Below, piece after piece: positions 36,979-45,024 of a DNA stretch of 64,000 nt. The notes beneath the pieces were generated by a model. That model had not been told where the DNA came from, searched no databases, and saw nothing but the letters and a program-made list of their open reading frames with translations. This DNA comes from Pseudomonas entomophila L48. Lineage in GTDB: Bacteria > Pseudomonadota > Gammaproteobacteria > Pseudomonadales > Pseudomonadaceae. Within the stretch, counting starts at the first letter, position 1; each line of letters begins with the position of its first letter. Location: the NCBI RefSeq assembly GCF_000026105.1, contig NC_008027.1, positions 2,434,001-2,498,000 of the forward strand. Direction: 5' to 3'. The translations under genes and the position numbers were made by a program.

Positions 36979-37021
36979 ACCGGCAAGGCCCCCACTGCCT
37001 GTTTCGTGGATGTTGGCTAGA

Positions 37022-37915
37022 TCAACGCGTGATGTTCAATCCATCAAGCAGTGCCAGCAACTTCGTTCTACCTGCTTCATCCAACCCGAACACCGGGCGC
37101 CGAGGCTCGCCGACCGGCAGCCCGGTCAATGCCAGGCCAGCCTTGATGGTGGCCGGCAAGCCGCCCTTGAGGATGAAGTCCAGCAGTGGCAGCTGGCGAT
37201 AGAACAACGCCCTGGCCTGCTCCAGTTCACCCGCCAGCACCGCCTGGTACAGCCGCTGGTTGAGTTCGGGAATCAGGTTGGCCGCCGCCGTGCACCACCC
37301 TGCGGCGCCCGCGACGAAGGCTTCCAGCGCCAGCGGGTTGCAGCCGTTGTAGAACGGCACCTGCCCCTCGCCGAGCACCTGCAACTTGTGCATGCGCTGG
37401 ATATCGCCGGTGCTCTCCTTGACCATGGTCACGTTGTCCACCTCACGCACGATGCGCAGGATCAACTCCACAGGCATGTCGGTGCCGCTGGTGGCGGGGT
37501 TGTTGTAGAGCATGATCGGCAGGTCGATGGCCGCGCCGATGGCCCGGTAGTGCTGCACGATCTCGGCTTCGCTGAGCTTCCAGTACGCCGACGGCAGCAC
37601 CATCACCGCATCGGCGCCGTGTTGCTGGGCGAAGCGCGCACGGCGTATGGCGCCGGCGGTGGTCAGGTCGGAGACGCTGACGATGCTGGGGACGCGCCCG
37701 GCGATGCGTTCGAGGCTGTACTGGGCGACCTGCTGCCATTCGCTGTCGCTCAGGTAGGCCCCTTCACCAGTGCTGCCCAAGGGCGCGATGGCCTGCACGT
37801 CGCCTGCGATCAGGCGGTCGATGGACTGGCCCAGCGCGGGCAGGTCGAGTTGCGCGCCGTCCTGGCTGAACGGGGTGATGGTGTAGCCGATGATGCCGTG
37901 GAATCGAGTGGTCAT
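37022..37915 (-). CDS. Dihydrodipicolinate synthase/N-acetylneuraminate lyase family aldolase
   Basis: The protein has 297 residues from the ATG at 37915. It is a TIM-barrel class I aldolase. The substrate-binding GSTGEGAYLS is at 48-57, the catalytic Tyr137 in LYNNPATSGTD, and the Schiff-base Lys166 in NVTMVKESTGD. It is unlikely to be DapA itself: in place of the YNVPxRT motif it has YNNPATSG, typical of the KDG/4-hydroxy-2-oxoglutarate/sugar-acid branch. It is downstream of a class II aldolase gene by about 30 bases, and the pair is divergent from an XRE-cupin regulator, which points to catabolism of a hydroxy- or sugar-acid. Confidence 0.88.
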   Translation of the reverse strand: MTTRFHGIIGYTITPFSQDGAQLDLPALGQSIDRLIAGDVQAIAPLGSTGEGAYLSDSEWQQVAQYSLERIAGRVPSIVSVSDLTTAGAIRRARFAQQHGADAVMVLPSAYWKLSEAEIVQHYRAIGAAIDLPIMLYNNPATSGTDMPVELILRIVREVDNVTMVKESTGDIQRMHKLQVLGEGQVPFYNGCNPLALEAFVAGAAGWCTAAANLIPELNQRLYQAVLAGELEQARALFYRQLPLLDFILKGGLPATIKAGLALTGLPVGEPRRPVFGLDEAGRTKLLALLDGLNITR

Positions 37916-37948
37916 TCTGGAAATCTCCGCAAGCAAGGCAAAAGAGGG

Positions 37949-38731
37949 TCAGGCAAGGCAGTCGGCGTGCTGGCGCAGGCACTGCCGGGCGAAGTAGTTG
38001 AAGGCCGCGCCGTGGCGCTTGGGCCGGTCGATCCAGTCGTGGGCGTCGCGGCCCAGCTCCGGGGCGATCGGCTTGATGGTCCCGGCGGCCATGGCCAGCA
38101 ACTGCAGGCGCGCGGCGCGCTCGATCAATTGGGCATAGACACAGGCCTGCTCGATGCTGGTGCCGGTGGACAGCTGGCCGTGGTGCGACAGCAGGATGGC
38201 GCGCTTGTCGCCCAGAGCCTTGCTGATGATCTCGCCTTCCTCGTTGCCCACTGGCACGCCGGGCCAGGCCTCGAGGAACGCGCAGTCTTCGTACAGCGGG
38301 CACAGGTCCATGTGCGAGACCACCAATGGCACTTCGAGCATCGACAACGCGGCGACGTGGGTGGGGTGGGTGTGGATGATGCAGTTGACGTCCGGGCGGG
38401 CGCGGTACACCCAGCTGTGGAAGCGGTTGGCCGGGTTGGGCATGCCTTCGCCCTCCAGCACCTCGAGGTCTTCGTTGACCAGCAGCAGGTTGCTGGCAGT
38501 GATCTCGTCGAAACCCAGGCCCAGTTGTTGCGTGTAGAACGTGCCCGGTTGCGGGCCTCGGGCGCTGATCTGCCCGGCCAGGCCCGAGTCGTGGCCATGG
38601 TCGAAGAGAATTCGGCAGGTCAGGGCCAGCTTTTCGCGCACGGTCCACGTATTATCCGCCAGCGAGCCTTGCATCTGTTTCAGTGCTTTTTGCACCAGCT
38701 GGTCTTTGCTGTGTGTCAGGGTATTGGCCAT
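37949..38731 (-). CDS. Class II aldolase/adducin family protein
   Basis: The protein has 260 residues. The fold is recognised by ILFDHGHDSGLAGQISARG near the N-terminus, NRFHSWVYRARPDVNCIIHTHPTH trimmed here to IIHTHPTHVAALSML with the zinc HxH ligands, and LLSHHGQLSTGTSIEQA with the third zinc-site His. Such enzymes are zinc aldolases or decarboxylases for fuculose-, ribulose- or 3-oxo-tetronate phosphates and related acids. It is the first gene of the two-gene unit with a DapA-type aldolase. A perfect palindrome lies in the promoter region, just upstream of the divergent XRE gene. Confidence 0.88.
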   Translation of the reverse strand: MANTLTHSKDQLVQKALKQMQGSLADNTWTVREKLALTCRILFDHGHDSGLAGQISARGPQPGTFYTQQLGLGFDEITASNLLLVNEDLEVLEGEGMPNPANRFHSWVYRARPDVNCIIHTHPTHVAALSMLEVPLVVSHMDLCPLYEDCAFLEAWPGVPVGNEEGEIISKALGDKRAILLSHHGQLSTGTSIEQACVYAQLIERAARLQLLAMAAGTIKPIAPELGRDAHDWIDRPKRHGAAFNYFARQCLRQHADCLA

Positions 38732-38832
38732 GGGGATCTATCCTCTGTGGCGTGACGGTGGGTGTCATGGCTGGCTCGCCCCTTTGCTTTCGACGGTGGA
38801 GGGGCGATCAACTAATGACACAAATAATCCTA

Positions 38833-38851
38833 TATGACACAAAGTGTCATA
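38833..38851. promoter_or_regulatory. Palindromic operator candidate
   Basis: TATGACAC-AAA-GTGTCATA is a perfect 8+3+8 palindrome in the 153-base gap between the aldolase operon and the divergent XRE-cupin gene, with another half-site ATGACACAAA at 38815-38824. It probably binds the XRE regulator and controls both directions. Confidence 0.65.
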
Positions 38852-38884
38852 AGCAAGTGCGTTTGTTCGGGAAACCCGCGTCAC

Positions 38885-39427
38885 ATGTCCATTCGACTGA
38901 AACTGTTGCGAAAGAAACTGGGGATCACCCTCGAGGTGCTGGCCGAGAAGTCCGGCATGACCAAGAGCTACCTGTCCAAGGTCGAGCGTGGCCTGAACAC
39001 GCCTTCGATTGCCGCCGCGCTAAAGCTGGCGCGGGCGCTGAACGTCAATGTCGAGGAGCTGTTCGACGGCGAGCACACCGGCCAGGCGCGCTACAGCCTG
39101 GTGCGCCGCGGCGAGCGCCAGGCCCTGGTGGGCAGCGGCGAGGGGCCGGGGTATGCGGTGCTGACCTCGCAGGTGGGGCAGCGCAGTTTGTTGCCGTTCC
39201 TGATCCAGCCGCCGAGCGAATTCAGCGACCCGACGTTCAAGGCGCACGAGGGCGAGGAGTTCCTGTTCGTCCACGAGGGGCAGGTCGAGGTGGACTTCAT
39301 GAGTGAGCGGGTGTTGCTGGAGGCGGGGGATGCCTTGCACTTCAATGCCCAGACGCCGCACCGATTGCGTTCGGTCGGTGAGCGCCAGGCTCAGTTGCTG
39401 GTGGTGGTGCAGGGCGGCGAAAGCTGA
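38885..39427 (+). CDS. XRE family regulator with C-terminal cupin domain
   Basis: The protein has 180 residues from the ATG at 38885. Residues 1-60 are an HTH_3 domain (LRKKLGITLEVLAEKSGMTK with SYLSKVERGLNTPSIAAALK). Residues 100-180 are a cupin_2 domain (HEGEEFLFVHEGQVEVDF, GDALHFNAQTPHRLRSVG). Small regulators of this architecture sense a metabolite through the cupin and control adjacent catabolic or transport genes. Here that is the divergent class II aldolase and DapA-type pair. The palindrome at 38833-38851 is the likely binding site. Confidence 0.9.
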   Translation: MSIRLKLLRKKLGITLEVLAEKSGMTKSYLSKVERGLNTPSIAAALKLARALNVNVEELFDGEHTGQARYSLVRRGERQALVGSGEGPGYAVLTSQVGQRSLLPFLIQPPSEFSDPTFKAHEGEEFLFVHEGQVEVDFMSERVLLEAGDALHFNAQTPHRLRSVGERQAQLLVVVQGGES

Positions 39428-39470
39428 GGGCGGGGGCGGTTCGCCGGCTGGCCGGCGAACCTTCGGTCGA

Positions 39471-39851
39471 TCAACCCTTGGCTGCCATCGCCGTCACTTC
39501 CACACGCATGCCTTCAAAGGCCAGCGAGGCGACGCCGACCGCCGCACGTACCGGCCACGGCTTGCTGAAGAACCGCTGGTACACCTCGTTGAACGCCGGG
39601 CGGTCGGCCATGTCGGTCAGGTAGATGGTCAGGTGCAGCACCCGGTCCATCGAGCTGCCGGCGCGCTCCAGGGCGACCTTCAGCGCCTGCAGGGTGCACT
39701 CGCATTGCGTGGTGATGTCGCCCAGCTCCAGGCTGCCGTCGGCGTGTACAGGGATCTGGGTGCTGACCAGCACGCCGTTGTATTCGGCGACGTCGGAAGA
39801 GATGGAGTCGGCGTCCGGGTCCGGAGTGAAGATGATGTCTGCGTTTGCCAT
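39471..39851 (-). CDS. RidA family (YjgF/YER057c/UK114) protein
   Basis: The protein has 126 residues. It shows VLVSTQIPVHADGSLELGDI, TLQALKVALERAGSSMDRVL and FNEVYQRFF with the RAAVGVASL segment, but the C-terminal catalytic block (usually R-x-x-V-x-V-x-L-P) reads VEVTAMAA, so the imine-hydrolysing arginine is in RAAVGV. RidA removes reactive enamine/imine intermediates such as 2-aminoacrylate. This sequence belongs to one of the Rid1-7 subgroups rather than the archetype. It stands alone beside the XRE-cupin gene, and could belong to the same catabolic unit. Confidence 0.87.
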   Translation of the reverse strand: MANADIIFTPDPDADSISSDVAEYNGVLVSTQIPVHADGSLELGDITTQCECTLQALKVALERAGSSMDRVLHLTIYLTDMADRPAFNEVYQRFFSKPWPVRAAVGVASLAFEGMRVEVTAMAAKG

Positions 39852-40007
39852 GGGTATTTGCCTTGCGACGGAAGGAAAACGGCAAGCCTACGCGAGCGGC
39901 CGGGGCGGGTCGAGTCGGGGCCTCGGTCGCGCGGATTTGAAAAGTCCGGCCGGGCTCGGCAGAATCGCGGGCCGCTCCGGCCATCGACGCCGGATTCTGG
40001 TTGTTAA

Positions 40008-40715
40008 ATGAGGCTGCCGTTGAGCGAACACACCTTGTCCATGCGCCTGGAGCGCGTGGCCGCGCATGTGCCCGAGGGGGCGCGACTGGCCGATATCGGC
40101 TCCGACCACGGCTACCTGCCGGTGGCGTTGATGCGCCGTGGTGCGATCGTCGCCGCAGTGGCCGGCGAAGTGGCGCTGACGCCGTTTCTCTCGGCGCAAC
40201 GCACCGTGCGCGAGAATGGGCTCGAAGACCGCATCACCGTGCGCCAGGCCAATGGCCTGGCCGCCATCGAGCCTGGTGATGACATCACCGCCGTCAGCAT
40301 TTGTGGCATGGGTGGCGAGACCATCTGCGCCATCCTCGAAGCTGGCAAGCAGCACCTGCATGGCCAGGAGCGGCTGGTGCTGCAGCCCAACGGCGGCGAG
40401 CAGCCGCTGCGCCAATGGTTGGCGGACAACGGCTATCGCATCCTCTTTGAGGAAGTGCTGCGGGAGAATCGCTTCGACTACGAGATCATCGTTGCTGAAC
40501 GGGGTGACGTGCCGTCCTACAGCGCCGAGCAGTTGTATTTCGGGCCATTGTTGATGCAGGAGCGCAGCCCGGCGTTCCTGTTCAAGTGGCAGCGCATGCT
40601 GCGCCAGAAGCAGCAGACCCTGGCCAATTTCACCCGTGCCCGCCAGGCGGTGCCGCAGGACAAGCTCGACGACATCAGCCGCCAGGCCCGCTGGATCAGC
40701 GAGCTGCTGGCCTGA
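40008..40715 (+). CDS. trmK: tRNA (adenine(22)-N1)-methyltransferase TrmK
   Basis: The protein has 235 residues. Motif I is ADIGSDHGYLPVALMRRG, followed by AVAGEVALTPFLSAQRTV, ICGMGGETICAILEAG (the family hallmark GMGG) and LQPNGGEQPLRQWLADNGY. The C-terminal half is a helical region (LFKWQRMLRQKQQTLANFTR). TrmK methylates A22 in the D-loop of tRNA in Bacillus; gammaproteobacterial members are less studied. It stands alone and ends at a REP hairpin. Confidence 0.88.
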   Translation: MRLPLSEHTLSMRLERVAAHVPEGARLADIGSDHGYLPVALMRRGAIVAAVAGEVALTPFLSAQRTVRENGLEDRITVRQANGLAAIEPGDDITAVSICGMGGETICAILEAGKQHLHGQERLVLQPNGGEQPLRQWLADNGYRILFEEVLRENRFDYEIIVAERGDVPSYSAEQLYFGPLLMQERSPAFLFKWQRMLRQKQQTLANFTRARQAVPQDKLDDISRQARWISELLA

Positions 40716-40722
40716 CGTCCCC

Positions 40723-40808
40723 TGTAGGAGCGGCTTCAGCCGCGATGCAGGCGCCACGGTAACTGCCACCCGCTTCGCGGGTGATCGCGGCTGAAGCCGC
40801 TCCTACAA
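40723..40808. repeat. Inverted REP pair (second form)
   Basis: TGTAGGAGCGGCTTCAGCCG at 40724 and CGGCTGAAGCCGCTCCTACA at 40787 are reverse complements separated by about 45 bases with a further small palindrome (CCCGCTTCGCGGG) in the middle. They lie between convergent genes. Confidence 0.8.
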
Positions 40809-40831
40809 GAGGACGATATCGCTGCAGGCGT

Positions 40832-42136
40832 TCAGCTGGGGTTGACCACCTCCGCTGGCACCCTCAGCACCAGCCCTCCACCCAGCACGATGGCCACCGC
40901 CAGCACCTGCAGCGCCAACCCCGGGCTCTGCGTGGCATCGCGCATCCAGCCGATCAGGTAAGGCGCCAGAAACGAGGCGATACTGCCAAACGAGCTGATC
41001 ATCGCGATGCCCGCCGCCTGGGCTCCCCCGGACAGGAACGCCGGGGGCAACTGCCAGAACATCGGCAACGCGGCGCTGGCGCCCATGCCCGCCAGCACCA
41101 GCCCACCCATCACCAGCGTGGCATTGCCTGGCGCCAAGCCGGCCAGGGCGATACCTGCGGCCGCCATCAGCAACGGCAGGCACAGGTGCCAACGTCGCTC
41201 GCGGCGGTGGTCCGACGAGCGTCCGCAGGCGAGCATGAACAGGCAACCGGCCAGGTATGGCACGGCGCTGAGCAGGCCGACCTGGCCGTCGCTGCCGATC
41301 CCGGCGCCATGGATCAGGCTCGGCATCCAGAACGCCAAGGTGTTCACCGCCAGCATCACGGCGAAATAGACCGCCACCAGCAACCACACGTGTCGGTCGG
41401 TGAAGAGCCCTGCGAGCGAAGCGATGGGTTTGTGCCGTTCCTCACGCTCGATCTCTGCGCGCAACGCACGCTTTTGCTCGGCGCTCAGCCAGTCGACCTG
41501 CTCGAAACTGTCCGGCAGGGCCTTGAGCACCACCAGCCCCAGCAGCACGACGGGCAGGCCTTCGATCAGGAACATCCACTGCCAGCCGCGCAAGCCGCCC
41601 TGATCGTGGAACGCTTGGAGGATGCCGCCGGACAATGGCCCGCCGACCACCCCGGCCAGGGGCACGGCGATGGCGAACAGCGCGGTGACCTGGGCCCGCC
41701 GCCGCGCCGGGTACCAGCGGTTGAGCACCACCAGGATGCCGGGGAAGAACCCCGCTTCGGCCACCCCGAGCAGGAACCGCAGGGTGTAGAAGCCGGTGGC
41801 GTCCTGCACCCACATCATGCCCGTGGACAGCAGCCCCCAGACCACCATCAGGCTGGCGATCCAGCGGCGTGGCCCGACCCGGTCCAGGGCCAGGTTGCTG
41901 GGTACGCCGAACAGCGCGTAGGCGATGAAGAACAGGCCGGCGCCAAGGCCGTAGACCGTGTCGGAAAAGCCCAGGTCGGCGCTCATCTGCATCTTGGCGA
42001 AGCCGATGTTGATGCGGTCGAGGTGGGCGAACAGGTAGCACACCAGCAGCAACGGCATCAGCCGCCAGGTGATGCGGGCGTGGGTGGCGTCCGGCGAGTG
42101 CGCGGACGGTACGGCACAGGTTTTTATCGTGTTCAT
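40832..42136 (-). CDS. MFS transporter, anion:cation symporter family (tartrate/galactonate type)
   Basis: The protein has 434 residues with twelve predicted helices. The ACS family signatures are HLDRINIGFAKMQMSADLGF and LFFIAYALFGVPSNLALDRVG near the N-terminus, VAEAGFFPGILVVLNRWYPA in helix 4-5, then IEGLPVVLLG. Such transporters import organic or sugar acids by proton symport. There is no catabolic gene beside it; the nearest is a DUF2790 gene 112 bases upstream. The substrate is not predictable. Confidence 0.88.
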   Translation of the reverse strand: MNTIKTCAVPSAHSPDATHARITWRLMPLLLVCYLFAHLDRINIGFAKMQMSADLGFSDTVYGLGAGLFFIAYALFGVPSNLALDRVGPRRWIASLMVVWGLLSTGMMWVQDATGFYTLRFLLGVAEAGFFPGILVVLNRWYPARRRAQVTALFAIAVPLAGVVGGPLSGGILQAFHDQGGLRGWQWMFLIEGLPVVLLGLVVLKALPDSFEQVDWLSAEQKRALRAEIEREERHKPIASLAGLFTDRHVWLLVAVYFAVMLAVNTLAFWMPSLIHGAGIGSDGQVGLLSAVPYLAGCLFMLACGRSSDHRRERRWHLCLPLLMAAAGIALAGLAPGNATLVMGGLVLAGMGASAALPMFWQLPPAFLSGGAQAAGIAMISSFGSIASFLAPYLIGWMRDATQSPGLALQVLAVAIVLGGGLVLRVPAEVVNPS

Positions 42137-42248
42137 GGCCCAGGACGTTCTTGTTGTTGTCCTGGATGATCATGCGGCGGCGGGCGAGGGGGGCAAATGC
42201 ACTTTCAGCAAGATGACTGGTATTTTTCCCTCGCGTTCCGGGCGTGTC

Positions 42249-42509
42249 CTACAGCTGCGAGCAGTTGCCCATCTGGCGGTAGTCGATTTCGCGGGTCTGG
42301 CCTTGGTGGTCGACGTAGACCATGTGCGCGGTACCCACCTGGCAGTCCTCGGCGTTGCTGGCCGGTGTAATGGAGATGACCTTGGCGATGTCCAGCGGCA
42401 TGCCGTATTCGTAACGGGCGGCCTCGGCCTGGCTGTCGGTAGCGGCGGCGAAGGCGCCGAACGAGGCGAGGGTGGCGGTCAGGGCGACCAGTGCGATCGA
42501 ACGTTTCAT
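42249..42509 (-). CDS. DUF2790 family secreted protein
   Basis: The protein has 86 residues with a signal peptide (about 1-22, LVALTATLASFGAFA). The mature domain has the DUF2790 pattern YEYGMPLDIAKVISITP, DCQVGTAHMVYVDHQG and DYRQMGNC with two conserved cysteines, probably forming a disulfide in the periplasm. The family is Pseudomonas-specific and of unknown role. It is divergent from a LysR gene with a 114-base gap holding a perfect inverted repeat. A second member is at 60252. Confidence 0.85.
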   Translation of the reverse strand: MKRSIALVALTATLASFGAFAAATDSQAEAARYEYGMPLDIAKVISITPASNAEDCQVGTAHMVYVDHQGQTREIDYRQMGNCSQL

Positions 42510-42571
42510 GGCAGGTTCCTCTTTCTCGGGATGTGCCTATGATTCATTCATTTACGTTTCACAATAAATGG

Positions 42572-42587
42572 TCTATCCCGTGATAGA
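42572..42587. promoter_or_regulatory. Inverted repeat in the LysR/DUF2790 divergent promoter
   Basis: TCTATC-CCGT-GATAGA, perfect six-base arms with a four-base spacer, 37 bases before the LysR start. It fits the dyad form of a LysR recognition site. Confidence 0.5.
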
Positions 42588-42623
42588 TTCCTGCCTTTCA
42601 TGTATGAATGAGAGCGACGCCTC

Positions 42624-43556
42624 ATGGATATGCTGCATGCGATGCGTACCTTCGCCCGGGTAGTGGAGTGCGGCAGTTTCGCCGCCGCGGCCAATGCGCT
42701 GGACATCTCGTCGGCCCAGGTATCGCGGATCGTCGCGGAGCTCGAGAACCAGCTGCAGACTCGCCTGCTGCACCGCACCACCCGTCGATTGCGCATGAGC
42801 GAGGCGGGCGAACGCTTCCTCGAGCGCTCGCGGCAGATCATGCTGCTCACCGAAGAGGCCATGGACGAGGCGCGCGGCGCCCATCTCACGCCGCGCGGCC
42901 ATCTGCGTTTCCACTGTACCCACGGTCTTGGCCTGTTGATGATGCCGCTGGTGGCCCGCTACAACGCCGCGAACCCCGAAGTGGTGATGGAACTGACGCT
43001 TTCGCAACGCAACCCCGACCCTTTGGCCGAAGGCCATGACGTGGTGATCACCATTGGCCAGGGGCTGCCGGACTCGCAACTGATCGCCATTCCCCTGGGC
43101 AGCATCCACAGCATCCTCTGCGCTTCGCCCGACTACCTGGCCCGCCACGGCGTGCCCAAGCGCCCGGAAGACCTGCATGAGCATGTCTGCCTGCGCACGG
43201 TCGACCCTTTGTTCGAGGAAGACTGGTCGTTCGAGCAGGCGTCGGAGAAATGTGTGATCGTGCCGCAGGACACGTTCCTCACCAACGTCGCCGACGCGAT
43301 GCTCAAGGCTACCGAGCTGGGCATGGGGGTGGGGCTGCTGCCCTACTATTCAGCCAGCCAGGCGATGGAAGAGGGGCGCCTGTGCCGTTTGCTGGCGCCT
43401 CACCGGCTGCGCCAACGCGAGATCTATGCGATCTACCCGTCGCGGCACTACCTGGACGCCAAGGTGCGCACCTGGCTGGACTTTCTCAAGGAGCAGTTGC
43501 CGGTGTTGTTCCAGGAGCACCAGCGGGTGGCGGACGAGCCGCGCTATTGGCGGTAG
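42624..43556 (+). CDS. LysR family transcriptional regulator
   Basis: The protein has 310 residues. The DNA-binding part is MRTFARVVECGSFAAAANAL, ISSAQVSRIVAELENQL and RLLHRTTRRLRMSEAGERFL, characteristic of the CrgA/DsdC-like branch. The effector domain contains RFHCTHGLGLLMMPLVARY, VVITIGQGLPDSQLIAIPLG, FLTNVADAMLKATELGMGV and GLLPYYSASQAM. It is divergent from a DUF2790 gene and a REP hairpin follows. It may regulate the DUF2790 gene or itself; the inducer is unknown. Confidence 0.9.
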   Translation: MDMLHAMRTFARVVECGSFAAAANALDISSAQVSRIVAELENQLQTRLLHRTTRRLRMSEAGERFLERSRQIMLLTEEAMDEARGAHLTPRGHLRFHCTHGLGLLMMPLVARYNAANPEVVMELTLSQRNPDPLAEGHDVVITIGQGLPDSQLIAIPLGSIHSILCASPDYLARHGVPKRPEDLHEHVCLRTVDPLFEEDWSFEQASEKCVIVPQDTFLTNVADAMLKATELGMGVGLLPYYSASQAMEEGRLCRLLAPHRLRQREIYAIYPSRHYLDAKVRTWLDFLKEQLPVLFQEHQRVADEPRYWR

Positions 43557-43562
43557 GGCAAC

Positions 43563-43650
43563 CTGTAGGAGCCGGCTTGCCGGCGAACACCGGCAACGCC
43601 GGTGCCATCCACCGCGTCGCCTGGTTCGCCGGCAAGCCGGCTCCTACAGG
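43563..43650. repeat. Inverted REP pair between convergent genes
   Basis: CTGTAGGAGCCGGCTTGCCG at 43563 pairs with CGGCAAGCCGGCTCCTACAG ending at 43650; the spacer holds a further palindrome (CACCGGCAACGCCGGTG). Probably acts as a transcription barrier between the LysR and OprD genes. Confidence 0.8.
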
Positions 43651-43663
43651 TTCAGCGCAGTGC

Positions 43664-45007
43664 TTACCAGGTGCCAGACAGCGGATACTCTACTGCCAAC
43701 CTGATCTGATCCGCATCCAGCTCCGCCTGGGCCGCATTGCCGCGATGCACGTTGTGCCTCAGTGAAATCGCCAGGCCTTTGGCTGTGCCGCCCTGCACCA
43801 CGTAGCGCGCCTCCAGGTCCCGCTCCCAATGCTTGCCACCCTCGCCATAACCCAGGTACGCATACCCACCGTTGCGGTCGACATGGCTGCCATCGATGTC
43901 GAACCCGCGCACATACAGCGCTGTCAGGCTCAGCCCTGGCACGCCATAGGCACCCAGGTTCAGGTCGTAGCGCGCTTGCCATGATTTCTCGTTGGGCGCG
44001 TTGAAGTCGGACAACTGCACCGCGTTGCCAAGGAAGATCGCCCCGCGGGTGACGTAGTCGAATGGCGTGTTGCCGTCCACCTGCTGCCAACCCAGGCTGA
44101 ACGTGTGCGGCCCCTGGGCATAGCGGGACACCAGGCTCGAGGTGGTGTTGTCGATGCTTCCTGACAACGCCTTGCCAGTGTCGGTGGTGTGGTACAGATT
44201 CAGGTCGAGGCTGACGCTGCGCCGCTCATCGATGACGTGGCTGAGCGTGCTGCCCAGATAGTGTTGGCGCCAGGTGTCCTGGTAGCGCGAGGTGAAGAGG
44301 CTGGCGCTGACGCTGTTGGTCGGGCTCCACACCGCCCCGGCAAGGTCGAACGCATTGCCCTGGCGGCCATTGGAATAATTGACCACAAAACCCTGGTCGT
44401 GGCTGGAGGCATTGCGGTCGGTGCTTTCGTTGAAGTGCCCGGCGACCAGCTTGAGCCGGTCGACCTCGTTGCTGGTGAGCAACCAGCCGGTGGCGGTCTC
44501 GGGCAACAGACGGCTGTCGGAGGAACTGAACACCGGCGTTTTCACGCGTTGTTCGCCATACGCCAGCACGGTGTTCGACATCCTCAGTTTCACCGCGCCG
44601 CCACCACGGCTGTACGCATCCTTGGGATGGCCCTGATTGTCGACCCCGAGCAAGCGCGCCTTGCCCGCGCGACCACCGCCGCTGTCGAGCTGCACGCCCT
44701 GGTAGGCGTGGGCGTCGAACCCGACGCCGACCAGGCCTTGGGTGAAGCCCGAGCTGAATGAACCCATCAAGCCGTAGGCCCATTCCTCGGCTTTGCCGTT
44801 GCGTTCGGTACGTGGCTTGTAGGCGTTGCGCGCGGCGTTGTTGCGTCCACCGTGGCGGTAGTCGCGTTGGTCGAAGACGCTGCGGTTGAGCAGGCTCCAG
44901 GTGCTGTCCTCGAACAGCCCCCTGGCCTGCGACTGGGCGGAGTCGGCCAGGGCCAGGGGGCTGAGGCCGAGCATGGGCAGGGCAATGGCGAAGCGGCGCA
45001 GCGGCAT
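43664..45007 (-). CDS. OprD family outer-membrane porin
   Basis: The protein has 447 residues from the ATG at 45007 (MPLRRFAIALPMLG). Signal peptide about 1-21. The mature part starts GLFEDSTWSLLNRSVFDQRD and shows family blocks EWAYGLMGSFSSGFTQGLVG, FDAHAYQGVQLDSG, KLRMSNTVLAYGEQRV and YDLNLGAYGVPGLSLTALYV. The C-terminus reads VEYPLSGTW, ending with the aromatic Trp as in other members. OprD channels admit basic amino acids, aromatic acids or other small substrates. It is 17 bases downstream of a DUF1624 gene on the same strand and may be in one operon. Confidence 0.93.
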   Translation of the reverse strand: MPLRRFAIALPMLGLSPLALADSAQSQARGLFEDSTWSLLNRSVFDQRDYRHGGRNNAARNAYKPRTERNGKAEEWAYGLMGSFSSGFTQGLVGVGFDAHAYQGVQLDSGGGRAGKARLLGVDNQGHPKDAYSRGGGAVKLRMSNTVLAYGEQRVKTPVFSSSDSRLLPETATGWLLTSNEVDRLKLVAGHFNESTDRNASSHDQGFVVNYSNGRQGNAFDLAGAVWSPTNSVSASLFTSRYQDTWRQHYLGSTLSHVIDERRSVSLDLNLYHTTDTGKALSGSIDNTTSSLVSRYAQGPHTFSLGWQQVDGNTPFDYVTRGAIFLGNAVQLSDFNAPNEKSWQARYDLNLGAYGVPGLSLTALYVRGFDIDGSHVDRNGGYAYLGYGEGGKHWERDLEARYVVQGGTAKGLAISLRHNVHRGNAAQAELDADQIRLAVEYPLSGTW

Positions 45008-45024
45008 GGTCAAGCCCCCAGGGG

